Shown here: in pieces, positions 17,282 through 24,445 of the stretch
Layout: every line of letters begins with the position of its first letter
Numbering within the stretch: the stretch's first letter is position 1
NCBI GenBank assembly: GCA_965226045.1
Contig: CBDDBU010000014.1
Coordinates: forward strand, 20,822 to 84,821
DNA length: 64,000 bases
Origin: CBDDBU01 sp965226045
Lineage (GTDB): Bacteria; Pseudomonadota; Alphaproteobacteria; VGEJ01
Direction: 5' to 3'
Notes under the pieces: generated by a model
Told to the model about the DNA's origin: nothing
Seen by the model: only the letters and a program-made list of their open reading frames with translations
Database searches by the model: none
Translations under genes and position numbers: made by a program

Positions 17282-18208
17282 ATGAGCATGCGCGCGAACG
17301 AGCGGGTGGTTTACCTCAACGGCGAGATCGTCCCCGAGAGCCAGGCTTCGATCTCGTTTCGCGACCGGAGCTTCCGGTACGGCGACGGCGCCTTCGATAC
17401 GACGCGCACCTTTGGGCACCGTATTTTCAAGCTTGAGCCGCACGTCGAGCGCTTCTTCAAGACCCTCAAGTACCTTGACCTCGATCCGGGCCTGGGCCCC
17501 AACGAGTTCATCGCCATCACCGAGGACGTCCTCGCCCGCAACCTCCATCTCCTCGATCGCGAAGACGACTACTGGGTCACCCAGCGGGTCTCGCGTGGTG
17601 TCGAGACACCGGGCGGCGATGTTCATGAATCGGGAGGTCCGGTGGTGATCGTCGAGTGCACGCCGCTGCCCTTGAAGGCGCGCGCGCATTATTTCCGCGA
17701 CGGCATCGAGGTGATGGTGCCGTCCGTGCGCCGCGCCGCGCCCGACGCCATCAATCCGCGCGCCAAGACCCACAACTATCTCAACCTGCTGCTTGGCCAC
17801 CAGGAGGTGCGGCGCTACAACCCCGAGGCTTGGGCGATCCTGCTCGATCATCACGGCAATCTGTCGGAGGGCGTCGGCTCCAACCTATTCATCGTCGAGG
17901 ATGGCGTGATCGCCACGCCGCAGGACCTTTACGTCCTGTGTGGAATCAGCCGCGAGACGGTAATCGATCTCGCCGGCGAGATCGGTATCACGGTCGTCAA
18001 AAAGGACATCGACCTTTACGACGCCTATAATGCCGACGAGGCTTTCATCACCTCAACCAGCTTCTGTGCTTGCCCGGTCGCAAGCGTGAATGGCATGAAG
18101 GCAGGTGATGGCCGTGTGCCGGGTCCGGTCACCCAGCGCATCATGGATGCCTACCGCCAGCTCGTCGACTACGACTTCGTGGCGCAATATTTGAGACACC
18201 TGGACTAA
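17282..18208 (+). CDS. Class IV PLP aminotransferase (branched-chain/D-amino-acid type)
   Basis: The 308-residue protein belongs to fold-type IV aminotransferases. FRDRSFRYGDGAFDTTRTF (about residues 24-42) is the family N-terminal motif, the PLP lysine is in NPRAKTHNYLNLL (about 162) and GVGSNLFIVEDGVIATP (about 198-214) is the phosphate-binding region. It should move amino groups between an amino acid and a 2-oxo acid. The sequence does not tell branched-chain, D-alanine or aminodeoxychorismate activity apart. It is followed after 15 bases by a class III aminotransferase. Confidence 0.85.
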   Translation: MSMRANERVVYLNGEIVPESQASISFRDRSFRYGDGAFDTTRTFGHRIFKLEPHVERFFKTLKYLDLDPGLGPNEFIAITEDVLARNLHLLDREDDYWVTQRVSRGVETPGGDVHESGGPVVIVECTPLPLKARAHYFRDGIEVMVPSVRRAAPDAINPRAKTHNYLNLLLGHQEVRRYNPEAWAILLDHHGNLSEGVGSNLFIVEDGVIATPQDLYVLCGISRETVIDLAGEIGITVVKKDIDLYDAYNADEAFITSTSFCACPVASVNGMKAGDGRVPGPVTQRIMDAYRQLVDYDFVAQYLRHLD

Positions 18209-18223
18209 GAGGGACGTCCACCG

Positions 18224-19543
18224 ATGACGACCACTGCGGCCTTGCACAACATCTCCATCGAATCGGCGCTGGCCGAGGCCGAGCAGGACTACATCGCCGC
18301 CAATCCCCTCAGCGCCGCCCAATGGCGGACCGCCTGCGAGGCACTGCCCGGCGGTAACACCCGCAGCGTTCTCTTCTTCACGCCGTTTCCGCTGGTGATG
18401 GCGCGGGCCGAGGGGGCGCATCTGTGGGACCTCGACGGCCATTGCTACACCGACTTCCTCGGCGACTTCACCGCCGGTCTTTATGGCCATTCCAACCCGC
18501 TGATCCAAGAGGCCGTCCGCACGGCGCTTGCCGACGGCATCTCGCTCGGGGCGGCCAACGTCTACGAAGAGGAGCTCGCTCGTGCGGTGTGCGCGCGCTT
18601 CCCCTCGATCGACTTGGTGCGGTTTACCAACTCGGGCACCGAGGCGAGCCTGATGGCGGTGCTGGCCGCCCGCGCTCTTACCGGCCGCGACAAGGTGATG
18701 GTCTTCGAGCGCGCGTATCACGGCGGTGTGTTCGTGTTCAAGGACGGCGGCTCGCCGATCAACCTGCCGGTCGAGTGGGTGATGGCGCGCTACAACGAGA
18801 TCGAGAGCACCGTCGCGCTCATCGACCGCCACGCCGCCGATCTCGCCGCCATCGTGGTCGAACCGATGATGGGGGCGGGCGGCTGTATTCCGGCCGAAAC
18901 CGCTTTTCTCGAGGCGCTGCGCGAGCGGGCGAGCCGTCACGGCGTGATTCTGATCTTCGATGAGGTGATGACCTCGCGCCTCGCGCCAGGCGGCTTGCAA
19001 GAGGCGCTCGGCGTCACCCCCGACATGACCACCCTCGGCAAATACCTCGGCGGCGGCATGACCATCGGCGCGTTCGGCGGCCGCGCCGACATCATGAAGA
19101 AATTTGATCTGCGTCAGCCCGACGCGCTGTTCCACTCCGGCACCTACAACAACAACGTGCTGTCGATGGCGGCCGGCACCGTCGGCCTGACGAAGGTGTT
19201 TACGCCCGAGGCCGCGACCGAGCTGAACGCGCGCGGCGATCGGCTGCGCGAGCGCCTGAACGCCTTGGCGGCCGCGAGCCCTGTGCCGATGCAGGTGACG
19301 GGACGCGGTTCGATGATGAATGTGCACTTCCACACCACGCCGATCCGCCGGCCCGAGGATGTCGACACGGCCGACCAGGTCGCGATCAACCTGTTCCACC
19401 TCGACATGCTCGGCCGCGAGAAGTATCTGCCACGCCGCGGCTTCATGAGCCTATCGCTGCCGCTCACCGACGCCGACGTGGATGCCTTCGCGGCGACCGT
19501 CCAGGAATTCCTTGAGACCCGCGCCCCCGTGCTGGGCGTCTGA
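18224..19543 (+). CDS. Class III PLP aminotransferase (glutamate-1-semialdehyde aminomutase-like)
   Basis: The 439-residue protein has fold-type I class III motifs. These are PGGNTRSVLFF near residue 45, FTNSGTEASLMA (about 133-144), FDEVMTSRL (about 246-254) and the PLP lysine in TLGKYLGGGM (about 270). It resembles HemL, but its place among catabolic genes and the lack of haem genes argue for an omega- or beta-amino acid aminotransferase or aminomutase. It starts behind GAGGGACG and is in one transcript with the class IV enzyme and the SDR (3-base gap). Confidence 0.85.
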   Translation: MTTTAALHNISIESALAEAEQDYIAANPLSAAQWRTACEALPGGNTRSVLFFTPFPLVMARAEGAHLWDLDGHCYTDFLGDFTAGLYGHSNPLIQEAVRTALADGISLGAANVYEEELARAVCARFPSIDLVRFTNSGTEASLMAVLAARALTGRDKVMVFERAYHGGVFVFKDGGSPINLPVEWVMARYNEIESTVALIDRHAADLAAIVVEPMMGAGGCIPAETAFLEALRERASRHGVILIFDEVMTSRLAPGGLQEALGVTPDMTTLGKYLGGGMTIGAFGGRADIMKKFDLRQPDALFHSGTYNNNVLSMAAGTVGLTKVFTPEAATELNARGDRLRERLNALAAASPVPMQVTGRGSMMNVHFHTTPIRRPEDVDTADQVAINLFHLDMLGREKYLPRRGFMSLSLPLTDADVDAFAATVQEFLETRAPVLGV

Positions 19544-19546
19544 CCG

Positions 19547-20293
19547 ATGGCCGCGATCGCTGTCGTTACCGGCGCCAGTCGCGGGATCGGCGCCGCCACG
19601 GCTGTCGCGGCGGCCCGGGCCGGCTATGACGTTTGCGTCAACTACCTGAACAATGCCGAGCGGGCGGCCAGTGTGGTCGCCGAGGTGGAGCAGCTTGGCC
19701 GTCGCGCCCTCGCGGTCCAGGCGGACACGGCCGAGGAGGCCGATGTGGTGCGGCTGTTCGCGACCGTGGATGCCGAGCTCGGGCGGCTCGATGCGTTGGT
19801 CAACAACGCGGGCATCGTCGGCCCCGGCTGTCTGATCGAGGATATAGTGGCGGCCGACCTCGCCCGCGTGCTGATGACCAATCTCGCCGGCCCGTTCATC
19901 TGTGCTCGTGAGGCGGTGCGGCGGATGGCGCTGAGGCACGGTGGCGCGGGCGGCGCTATCGTCAACATGTCGTCGGCCGCCGCCAAGCTCGGCAGCCCGT
20001 TCGAATTCATCCACTACGCCGCCTCCAAGGGGGGGCTAGAGAGCTTCACCACAGGCCTTGCCAAGGAAGTCGCCGCCGAGGGCATTCGCGTCAACGCCGT
20101 ACGACCTGGCATGATCGACACCGAGATTCACGCGAGCGCTGGCATGCCCGATCGCTGCGAGCGGATCGGTCCCACGGTGCCGATGAAGCGGGTCGGCACC
20201 GCGGCGGAGGTGGCCGAGGCCGTGATCTACCTCCTGTCCGAGCGCGCGTCCTATGTGACGGGCGCGGTCATCGATGTCTCGGGTGGGCGCTAG
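19547..20293 (+). CDS. SDR-family oxidoreductase
   Basis: The 248-residue classical short-chain dehydrogenase has TGASRGIGAA (about residues 8-17) for cofactor binding, NNAGI (about 86-90), and the Ser-Tyr-Lys triad in MSSAAAKLG and YAASKGG (about 155-161). It should reduce or oxidise a keto or hydroxy group with NAD(P). The start is 3 bases after the aminotransferase stop and the end is 3 bases before the acetyltransferase, so it is tightly coupled. Substrate unknown. Confidence 0.85.
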   Translation: MAAIAVVTGASRGIGAATAVAAARAGYDVCVNYLNNAERAASVVAEVEQLGRRALAVQADTAEEADVVRLFATVDAELGRLDALVNNAGIVGPGCLIEDIVAADLARVLMTNLAGPFICAREAVRRMALRHGGAGGAIVNMSSAAAKLGSPFEFIHYAASKGGLESFTTGLAKEVAAEGIRVNAVRPGMIDTEIHASAGMPDRCERIGPTVPMKRVGTAAEVAEAVIYLLSERASYVTGAVIDVSGGR

Positions 20294-20296
20294 GCC

Positions 20297-20782
20297 GTGG
20301 ACGTGACGATTCGCGCGGCGCGGCCGGCCGACGCCGAGACGGTGGTCGAGATGATCCACGCCCACGCCGGCGAGGACGATCATGGCGGCTGCTGTCGCAT
20401 CACGGCCGAGGATATCCGCACCCACGGCTTCGGCGAGCGCCCGACCATCGAGGCCCTGGTCGCCGAGCGCGCCGGCGAGGCAGTCGGGTTTCTGCTCTTC
20501 TTCACCAATTTCTCGAGCTGGGAGGGCAAGCCGGGCCTGTTCGTCGAGGATCTCTACGTCCGCGAGGACCTGCGCGGTCAGGGTATCGGCCGCCGTCTGA
20601 TGCGCGTGCTCGCCCAGCTCGCGGTCCAGCGCGGCCACGTCCGCATCGACTGGGCGGTGCTGGAGCGATCGCGCGCACGTCGCTTTTACGAGGGGCTGGG
20701 CGCGGTGTGGATTGACAAGTGGCTCACCTACCGGCTGACCGGCGACGCGCTCGCCGCGTTTGGCGGCGAAGAGGCGGCGTGA
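20297..20782 (+). CDS. GNAT-family N-acetyltransferase
   Basis: The 161-residue protein starts at GTG. The acetyl-CoA-binding motif A is LYVREDLRGQGIGRRLM (about residues 90-106) and YEGLGAVW (about 132-139) is the usual C-terminal element. It resembles small diamine or amino-acid acetyltransferases. Its stop overlaps the start of the next dehydrogenase. Together with the aminotransferases it suggests handling of an amine intermediate (inference). Confidence 0.85.
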   Translation: MDVTIRAARPADAETVVEMIHAHAGEDDHGGCCRITAEDIRTHGFGERPTIEALVAERAGEAVGFLLFFTNFSSWEGKPGLFVEDLYVREDLRGQGIGRRLMRVLAQLAVQRGHVRIDWAVLERSRARRFYEGLGAVWIDKWLTYRLTGDALAAFGGEEAA

Positions 20783-21780
20783 GTACGGTCGTCATCACCT
20801 TCGATGCCCGGCCCGAATCGCGCGAGGCCATCGCCGCCACTTTGGGCGGGGTCGCCGAGGTGCGCTATCTCGGCGAACTGAGCGAAGGGGAGCGGGCCAG
20901 CGCGCTGAAGTCCGCCGACGCGTTGATTTGCCTCAACCCGGCCAGCGACCTGGCCGAGGGCGAACTTGATCTGATCGCCAACGCCAAACTGGTCCAGTTG
21001 ATCGCCGCGGGCGTCGACTTCATCCCCTTTGAGCGCTTGCCGCCCGGCCTGCCGGTCGCCTCCAACGCGGGCGGCTGGGCGGAACCGATCGCCGAGCACG
21101 TGGTAGCCATGGCGCTCGCGGCCGCCAAACGCTTGGCGCCGCGCCAAGCCGCGCTGGCGCGAGGCGACTTCAACCAGACTGGCCTCAACCTCACCCTCCG
21201 GGACAGGGTGTTCGGCGTTCTTGGCTACGGCGGTATTGGCCGGGCTACCGCCCGCCTGATGCGTGGTCTAGGGATGCGCGTCCATGCGGTCAACCGCTCG
21301 GGCCGCACCGACGATCCGGTTGAGTTTGTCGGCGCCGCCGACGCGCTTGGCCGAGTGCTCGCAGCGGCCGACGTACTGCTGGTCGCGACGCCGCTGACCG
21401 CCACCACGGTGGGGCTGATCGGCGCGGCGGAGCTCGCCTTGATGAAAGAAACCGCGATAGTGGTCAACGTCGCCCGTGGCGAGATCATCGATGAGGCGGC
21501 GCTCTACGCGCACCTGAAAGCGCATCCCGACTTCACCGCCTGCATCGACGCCTGGTGGGTTGAACCGATCCGTCACGGCGAGTTCCGCATGGACCACCCG
21601 TTCCTCGATCTGCCCAACGTCATCGGCTCGCCGCACAACTCGTTCTCGATCCCCGGCGCCTTCGCGGGCGCCATTGGCCAAGCGGCGGCGAACGTCAAAC
21701 GAGTGCTCGCGGGGGAGCCGCCCGAGAATCTGGTGCGGGCCGTGGACATGCCCGCAGGCCGCCGACTCAACCGGAGATAA
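20779..21780 (+). CDS. D-2-hydroxyacid dehydrogenase, copy 2
   Basis: GTG 20779, which overlaps the acetyltransferase stop, is the probable start; the longer frame lies inside that gene. The 333-residue product has GYGGIG for NAD binding (about residues 151-156), NVARG, DAWWVEP and SPHN as the Arg-Glu-His active site. It is a clear paralogue of 8994-9977 and likewise ends its gene run. No terminator is visible; the following DNA is a decayed gene and an insertion sequence. Confidence 0.85.
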   Translation: MSTVVITFDARPESREAIAATLGGVAEVRYLGELSEGERASALKSADALICLNPASDLAEGELDLIANAKLVQLIAAGVDFIPFERLPPGLPVASNAGGWAEPIAEHVVAMALAAAKRLAPRQAALARGDFNQTGLNLTLRDRVFGVLGYGGIGRATARLMRGLGMRVHAVNRSGRTDDPVEFVGAADALGRVLAAADVLLVATPLTATTVGLIGAAELALMKETAIVVNVARGEIIDEAALYAHLKAHPDFTACIDAWWVEPIRHGEFRMDHPFLDLPNVIGSPHNSFSIPGAFAGAIGQAAANVKRVLAGEPPENLVRAVDMPAGRRLNRR

Positions 21781-21803
21781 CCCAACTGACCAAATATGCG
21801 ACT

Positions 21804-22027
21804 ATGATTGATTGCTTCTTGTGTGTGGGGTCGTTTCAATTCGGCCCACATCGTTACGACGGTCGTCGGGTTCGTGCTTGGGACATCATGGTGTGCAATA
21901 TACCTGCTACAACCGCAACTGGGATGGAATAGCGCCGGATACCTACCCGCATCTCGTCTCGCGCATCGAATCGCTCGGAATCGACGTCAGCTACAACGCC
22001 AAGGGTTTGATCGAATGGCCTAAGTAA
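21804..22027 (+). pseudogene. Frameshifted remnant of a small unknown protein
   Basis: Two reading frames together read like one short protein. The first frame from ATG 21804 gives FQFGPHRYDGRRVRAWDIMV, and the second gives CYNRNWDGIAPDTYPHLV and ends LIEWPK with TAA at 22025-22027. The switch lies around 21890-21905. The composition of both halves is protein-like while the out-of-frame parts are not, so a frameshift is the simplest reading. I do not recognise the family. It ends immediately at the left edge of the insertion sequence. Confidence 0.45.
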
Positions 22028-22031
22028 CTAG

Positions 22032-22045
22032 CAGCCTGTCGGACT
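22032..22045 (+). repeat. Left terminal inverted repeat of the IS
   Basis: CAGCCTGTCGGACT matches the reverse complement of 23682-23695 exactly. Confidence 0.9.
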
Positions 22046-22105
22046 GAGGTCCGCGAGAATGGGTGTGGACGGATCGCGATGTGGAGAGGTCATGGGATCG
22101 AGCGC

Positions 22106-22306
22106 CTTTCGTGAGGACACGGAGTGCGGTCGCTTGGCCGCGCGTACCGCAGGGTGAGTATACTCTTATGCCCTCTCGTGAGGGCACGAAGTACGTTCGC
22201 TTGCTCGCGCGTGCCGCAAGGCGAGCATACTCTTATTCCTTTTCGCGAGGTACGGAGTCCGGCCGCCTGCTCAAGCGTATTGCAAGGTGAACATTCTCTT
22301 TATGTT
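22106..22306. repeat. Three imperfect 67-bp tandem repeats inside the IS
   Basis: Units begin at about 22106, 22173 and 22240. The landmark CGTGAGG/CGTGAGG/CGCGAGG recurs at 22110, 22177 and 22244, exactly 67 bases apart. Each unit then has GGAGT/GAAGT/GGAGT, a CGCTTG-like block, a GCGTACCGCAGG-like block, and ends in TACTCTTAT or a variant. The third unit runs into the transposase stop codon region (22271). The 3' end of the transposase has thus been the source or target of local duplication. Confidence 0.8.
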
Positions 22307-23615
22307 CCAGGCCAGGGTCACCAGGTTCCATTCGCCCGTGACCTTGTCCAGGCCGCGTAGCGAGAACTGGCGGAAGCCCATGGCCGATTTGATGATGCCG
22401 AACACCGGTTCCGGCGTTTGCTTGCGCAGGGCGTAGAGTTGCCGGCCCTCGGGCGTCGCCAGTCGATGTGTCATCGCTTCCAGCGGCGTCGGGTTCTCCG
22501 GGGGCGGCGGCGCGCCGGCGAAGCGGTCCTTCCAGGAGAGATGATGGCGTTCCCGGCCGGGCGTGATCAACGGCGCGATCTCGGCCTCGGCGCAGGCGTT
22601 CACGTTGGCCTCGCTGAAGTAGCCGCTGTCCGCCAGCAGGGTCTCGGGCGCGCCCAGCGCCTCGGGAAGGCGGGCGAGCGCTTCCAGCGCCGGCTCGATT
22701 TGCCGCTTGTCGTTGGGGGCCTGGACCACGTCGTTGGTGACCACCAGCAGGCTGTCGGCCGCCACCAGGGCTTGGGCGTTGTAGGCCTGTTCGAAGCCGC
22801 CGCCGGCCACCGGCATGATGCGCGAGTCCGCGTCGGTCAGATTGACCTGGTCCTTCGGCCCGGGCCCGGCCACCGGCGGCTCGGGTGGACGGCCGCGGCT
22901 TGCGGCCCGCTCGGCCTTCTCCGCGCGGCGAGCCGCCTCTTCTCGGCCGTTCCCGCTCAAGGCGTTCGCGCGCCCGCGCCTCGATCACCGCCTTAGCCTC
23001 GGCGATGCGGGCCAGACGATCCTCGCGCCGGGCCAGTTCCTCGGGCACCGACATCCCGTCGGGCACATCCGCCCCATCGGCCGCCTCCGCCAACGCCATC
23101 AACTCCGCCACCTCGGCCTTCAACCGGGCTTCGAGCTCGCAGGCGTGTTTCCACGACAGCGCGCTGTGCCGGCTCGCGTTGGCGTGCACCTTGGTGCCGT
23201 CCAGCGCCACCGTGCCGAGCTTTAGCACCCCGGCTTCCCGGGCCAGCAGCAGCACCTCGACGAACAGCCCTTCGATCCGGTCGAGAAAACGCCGCCGGAA
23301 CGCGGCGATGGTATCGTGGTCGGGATGATCGTTGGCCGCGATGAAGCGGAAAGCGACAGAATCATAGGTCGCGCGCTCCAACTTGCGGCTCGAAAACACC
23401 CCCGTGGCGTAGCCGTAGACCAGAAGCCCCAGCAGCATGCTCGGGTGATAGGACGCCGAGCCCGAGCCGCGATAGGCCTTCACGAACGCCGAGAGGTCCA
23501 ACTGCTCGATCACCTCGACCACGAAGCGCGCCAGATGCCGCTCGGGAAGCCATTCCTCCACCGACGGCGGCAGCAGAAACCCCGTCTCCCGGTCGACCGG
23601 TCGGAAATTGCTCAT
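22271..23615 (-). pseudogene. IS1182-family transposase, frameshifted
   Basis: The N-terminal part from ATG 23615 has the family start (MSNFRPVDRETGFLLPPSVE) and the DDE-domain beginning, with LGTVALDGTKVHANASRHSA (first catalytic Asp). It runs to about 22945 and then goes out of frame. The C-terminal part in a +1-shifted frame holds KDQVNLTDADSRIM, FEQAYNAQA, TLLADSGYFSE (second Asp) and the end FSLRGLDKVTGEWNLV, stopping at 22271. The switch lies near 22930-22960 in a purine-rich stretch (GGCCGAGAAGAGG on the coding strand). Either a point indel inactivated it or a programmed frameshift joins the parts. Confidence 0.85.
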
Positions 23616-23681
23616 GACGGCCTCCATCACGCGCGGGCAAATCAACTGATACCATCGAATCCTATTTCGACTCCCGGCTCA

Positions 23682-23695
23682 AGTCCGACAGGCTG
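23682..23695 (-). repeat. Right terminal inverted repeat of the IS
   Basis: AGTCCGACAGGCTG is the exact reverse complement of the left repeat and is followed by CTAG. Confidence 0.9.
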
Positions 23696-23794
23696 CTAGG
23701 GCTCGGATAGGCGTCAGGCCGCTCACCCGTTTGACACCACGGGGCGGCGGCACTAGCCTCGCGTCCCTGTTCGTCTCACACCGTCGGTGACGTC

Positions 23795-23920
23795 ATGAAA
23801 GTCCTGAACTCGCTCAAATCCGCGAAGCGCCGCCACCGCGACAACCGCGTTGTGCGTCGTCGGGGCCGCACCTTTGTCATCAACAAGACCCGGCGCCGCT
23901 TCAAGGCTCGCCAGGGCTAG
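23795..23920 (+). CDS. rpmJ: 50S ribosomal protein bL36, short B-type form
   Basis: This is a 41-residue gene, too short for most ORF filters. The protein starts MKVLNSLKSAKRRHRDNR, continues with RRRGRTFVINKT and ends RRRFKARQG. That matches the Cys-less bL36 paralogue (MKVRNSLKSAK... KARQG), which lacks the zinc ligands of the A-type. It is a structural protein of the large ribosomal subunit. It lies only about 96 bases from the right end of the insertion sequence, so its promoter may now be disturbed or partly supplied by the IS. The Shine-Dalgarno is weak (GGTGA). Confidence 0.85.
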   Translation: MKVLNSLKSAKRRHRDNRVVRRRGRTFVINKTRRRFKARQG

Positions 23921-24077
23921 GCGAACTCCGGCTGCTTGACGCGCGCCAGCGCCGCGTCGGAAAACCCAACCTTTCAGGCCATCCGCGCTAGCTAGTCTCC
24001 TTCGGAGATGCGTCGGTCGGTCGCCGTTCTGCTCGCACCATCGAGCGTGGGCGCAAGGCGATCGCGCTGGTACGGCG

Positions 24078-24418
24078 ATGGATCTTCTTGACGCGGCGGG
24101 CGAGAGCGTGCAGCCGCAGTTCATTTCGGTCGATCCGGCGCGTGACAGCAGTCCGGTGCTGAATGACTACATCGCCCACTTCCATCCCCGTCTCGTGGGT
24201 TTGACCGGGTCCGAGGCCCAGGTGCGGGCGGCGGCCAAGGCCTACAAGGTGCACCGCGCAAGGTAGTGCCGGCGGGCGAGGCCGCGGCGGACTACCTGGT
24301 CGATCACTCGACGCTGACCTATCTGATGGCGCCGGACGGCCGCTTCGTGACCCTATTTTTCCACGGCACCGAGCCTGAACCCATGGCCGCAGCGATTCGC
24401 AACTACCTCACGGAGTGA
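24078..24418 (+). pseudogene. SCO1/SenC-family copper chaperone remnant, truncated and frameshifted
   Basis: The first segment includes VQPQFISVDPARDSSPVL and FHPRLVGLTGSEAQVRAAAK, typical of SCO1/SenC thioredoxin-fold proteins that build the cytochrome oxidase CuA site. At about 24255-24268 the frame shifts. The next frame continues VVPAGEAAADYLVDHSTLTY (with the copper-ligand His) and ends at TGA 24416-24418. The N-terminal half, including the CxxxC copper motif and signal anchor, is absent from the upstream 160 bases (23921-24077), where I see no other gene. It cannot work as a SCO protein. Confidence 0.8.
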
Positions 24419-24445
24419 GCTTCAGCCCGACTACCGGTTGACGGC

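Larger units (their letters stand above)
22028..23699 (-). mobile_element. IS1182-family insertion sequence (about 1.67 kb) with CTAG flanks
   Basis: Terminal inverted repeats CAGCCTGTCGGACT lie at 22032-22045 and, reversed, at 23682-23695. CTAG sits outside each end (22028-22031 and 23696-23699). CTAG may be a 4-bp target duplication or part of a 17-18-bp repeat, since it is itself palindromic. The element holds one transposase gene on the minus strand and, between the left end and the transposase stop, about 225 bases of noncoding DNA with three tandem repeats. The transposase is frameshifted, so this copy is probably inactive unless the shift is programmed. Confidence 0.85.

Noticed and set aside
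18224..19543. hemL, glutamate-1-semialdehyde aminomutase of haem synthesis
   Set aside because: The fold matches, but neighbours are catabolic, no other haem gene is near, and class III aminotransferases of other function look the same at this level.
22233..22945. Full 470-residue single-frame transposase
   Set aside because: After about residue 230 this frame turns into low-complexity Arg/Gly/Pro sequence, while the shifted frame carries the conserved C-terminal motifs.
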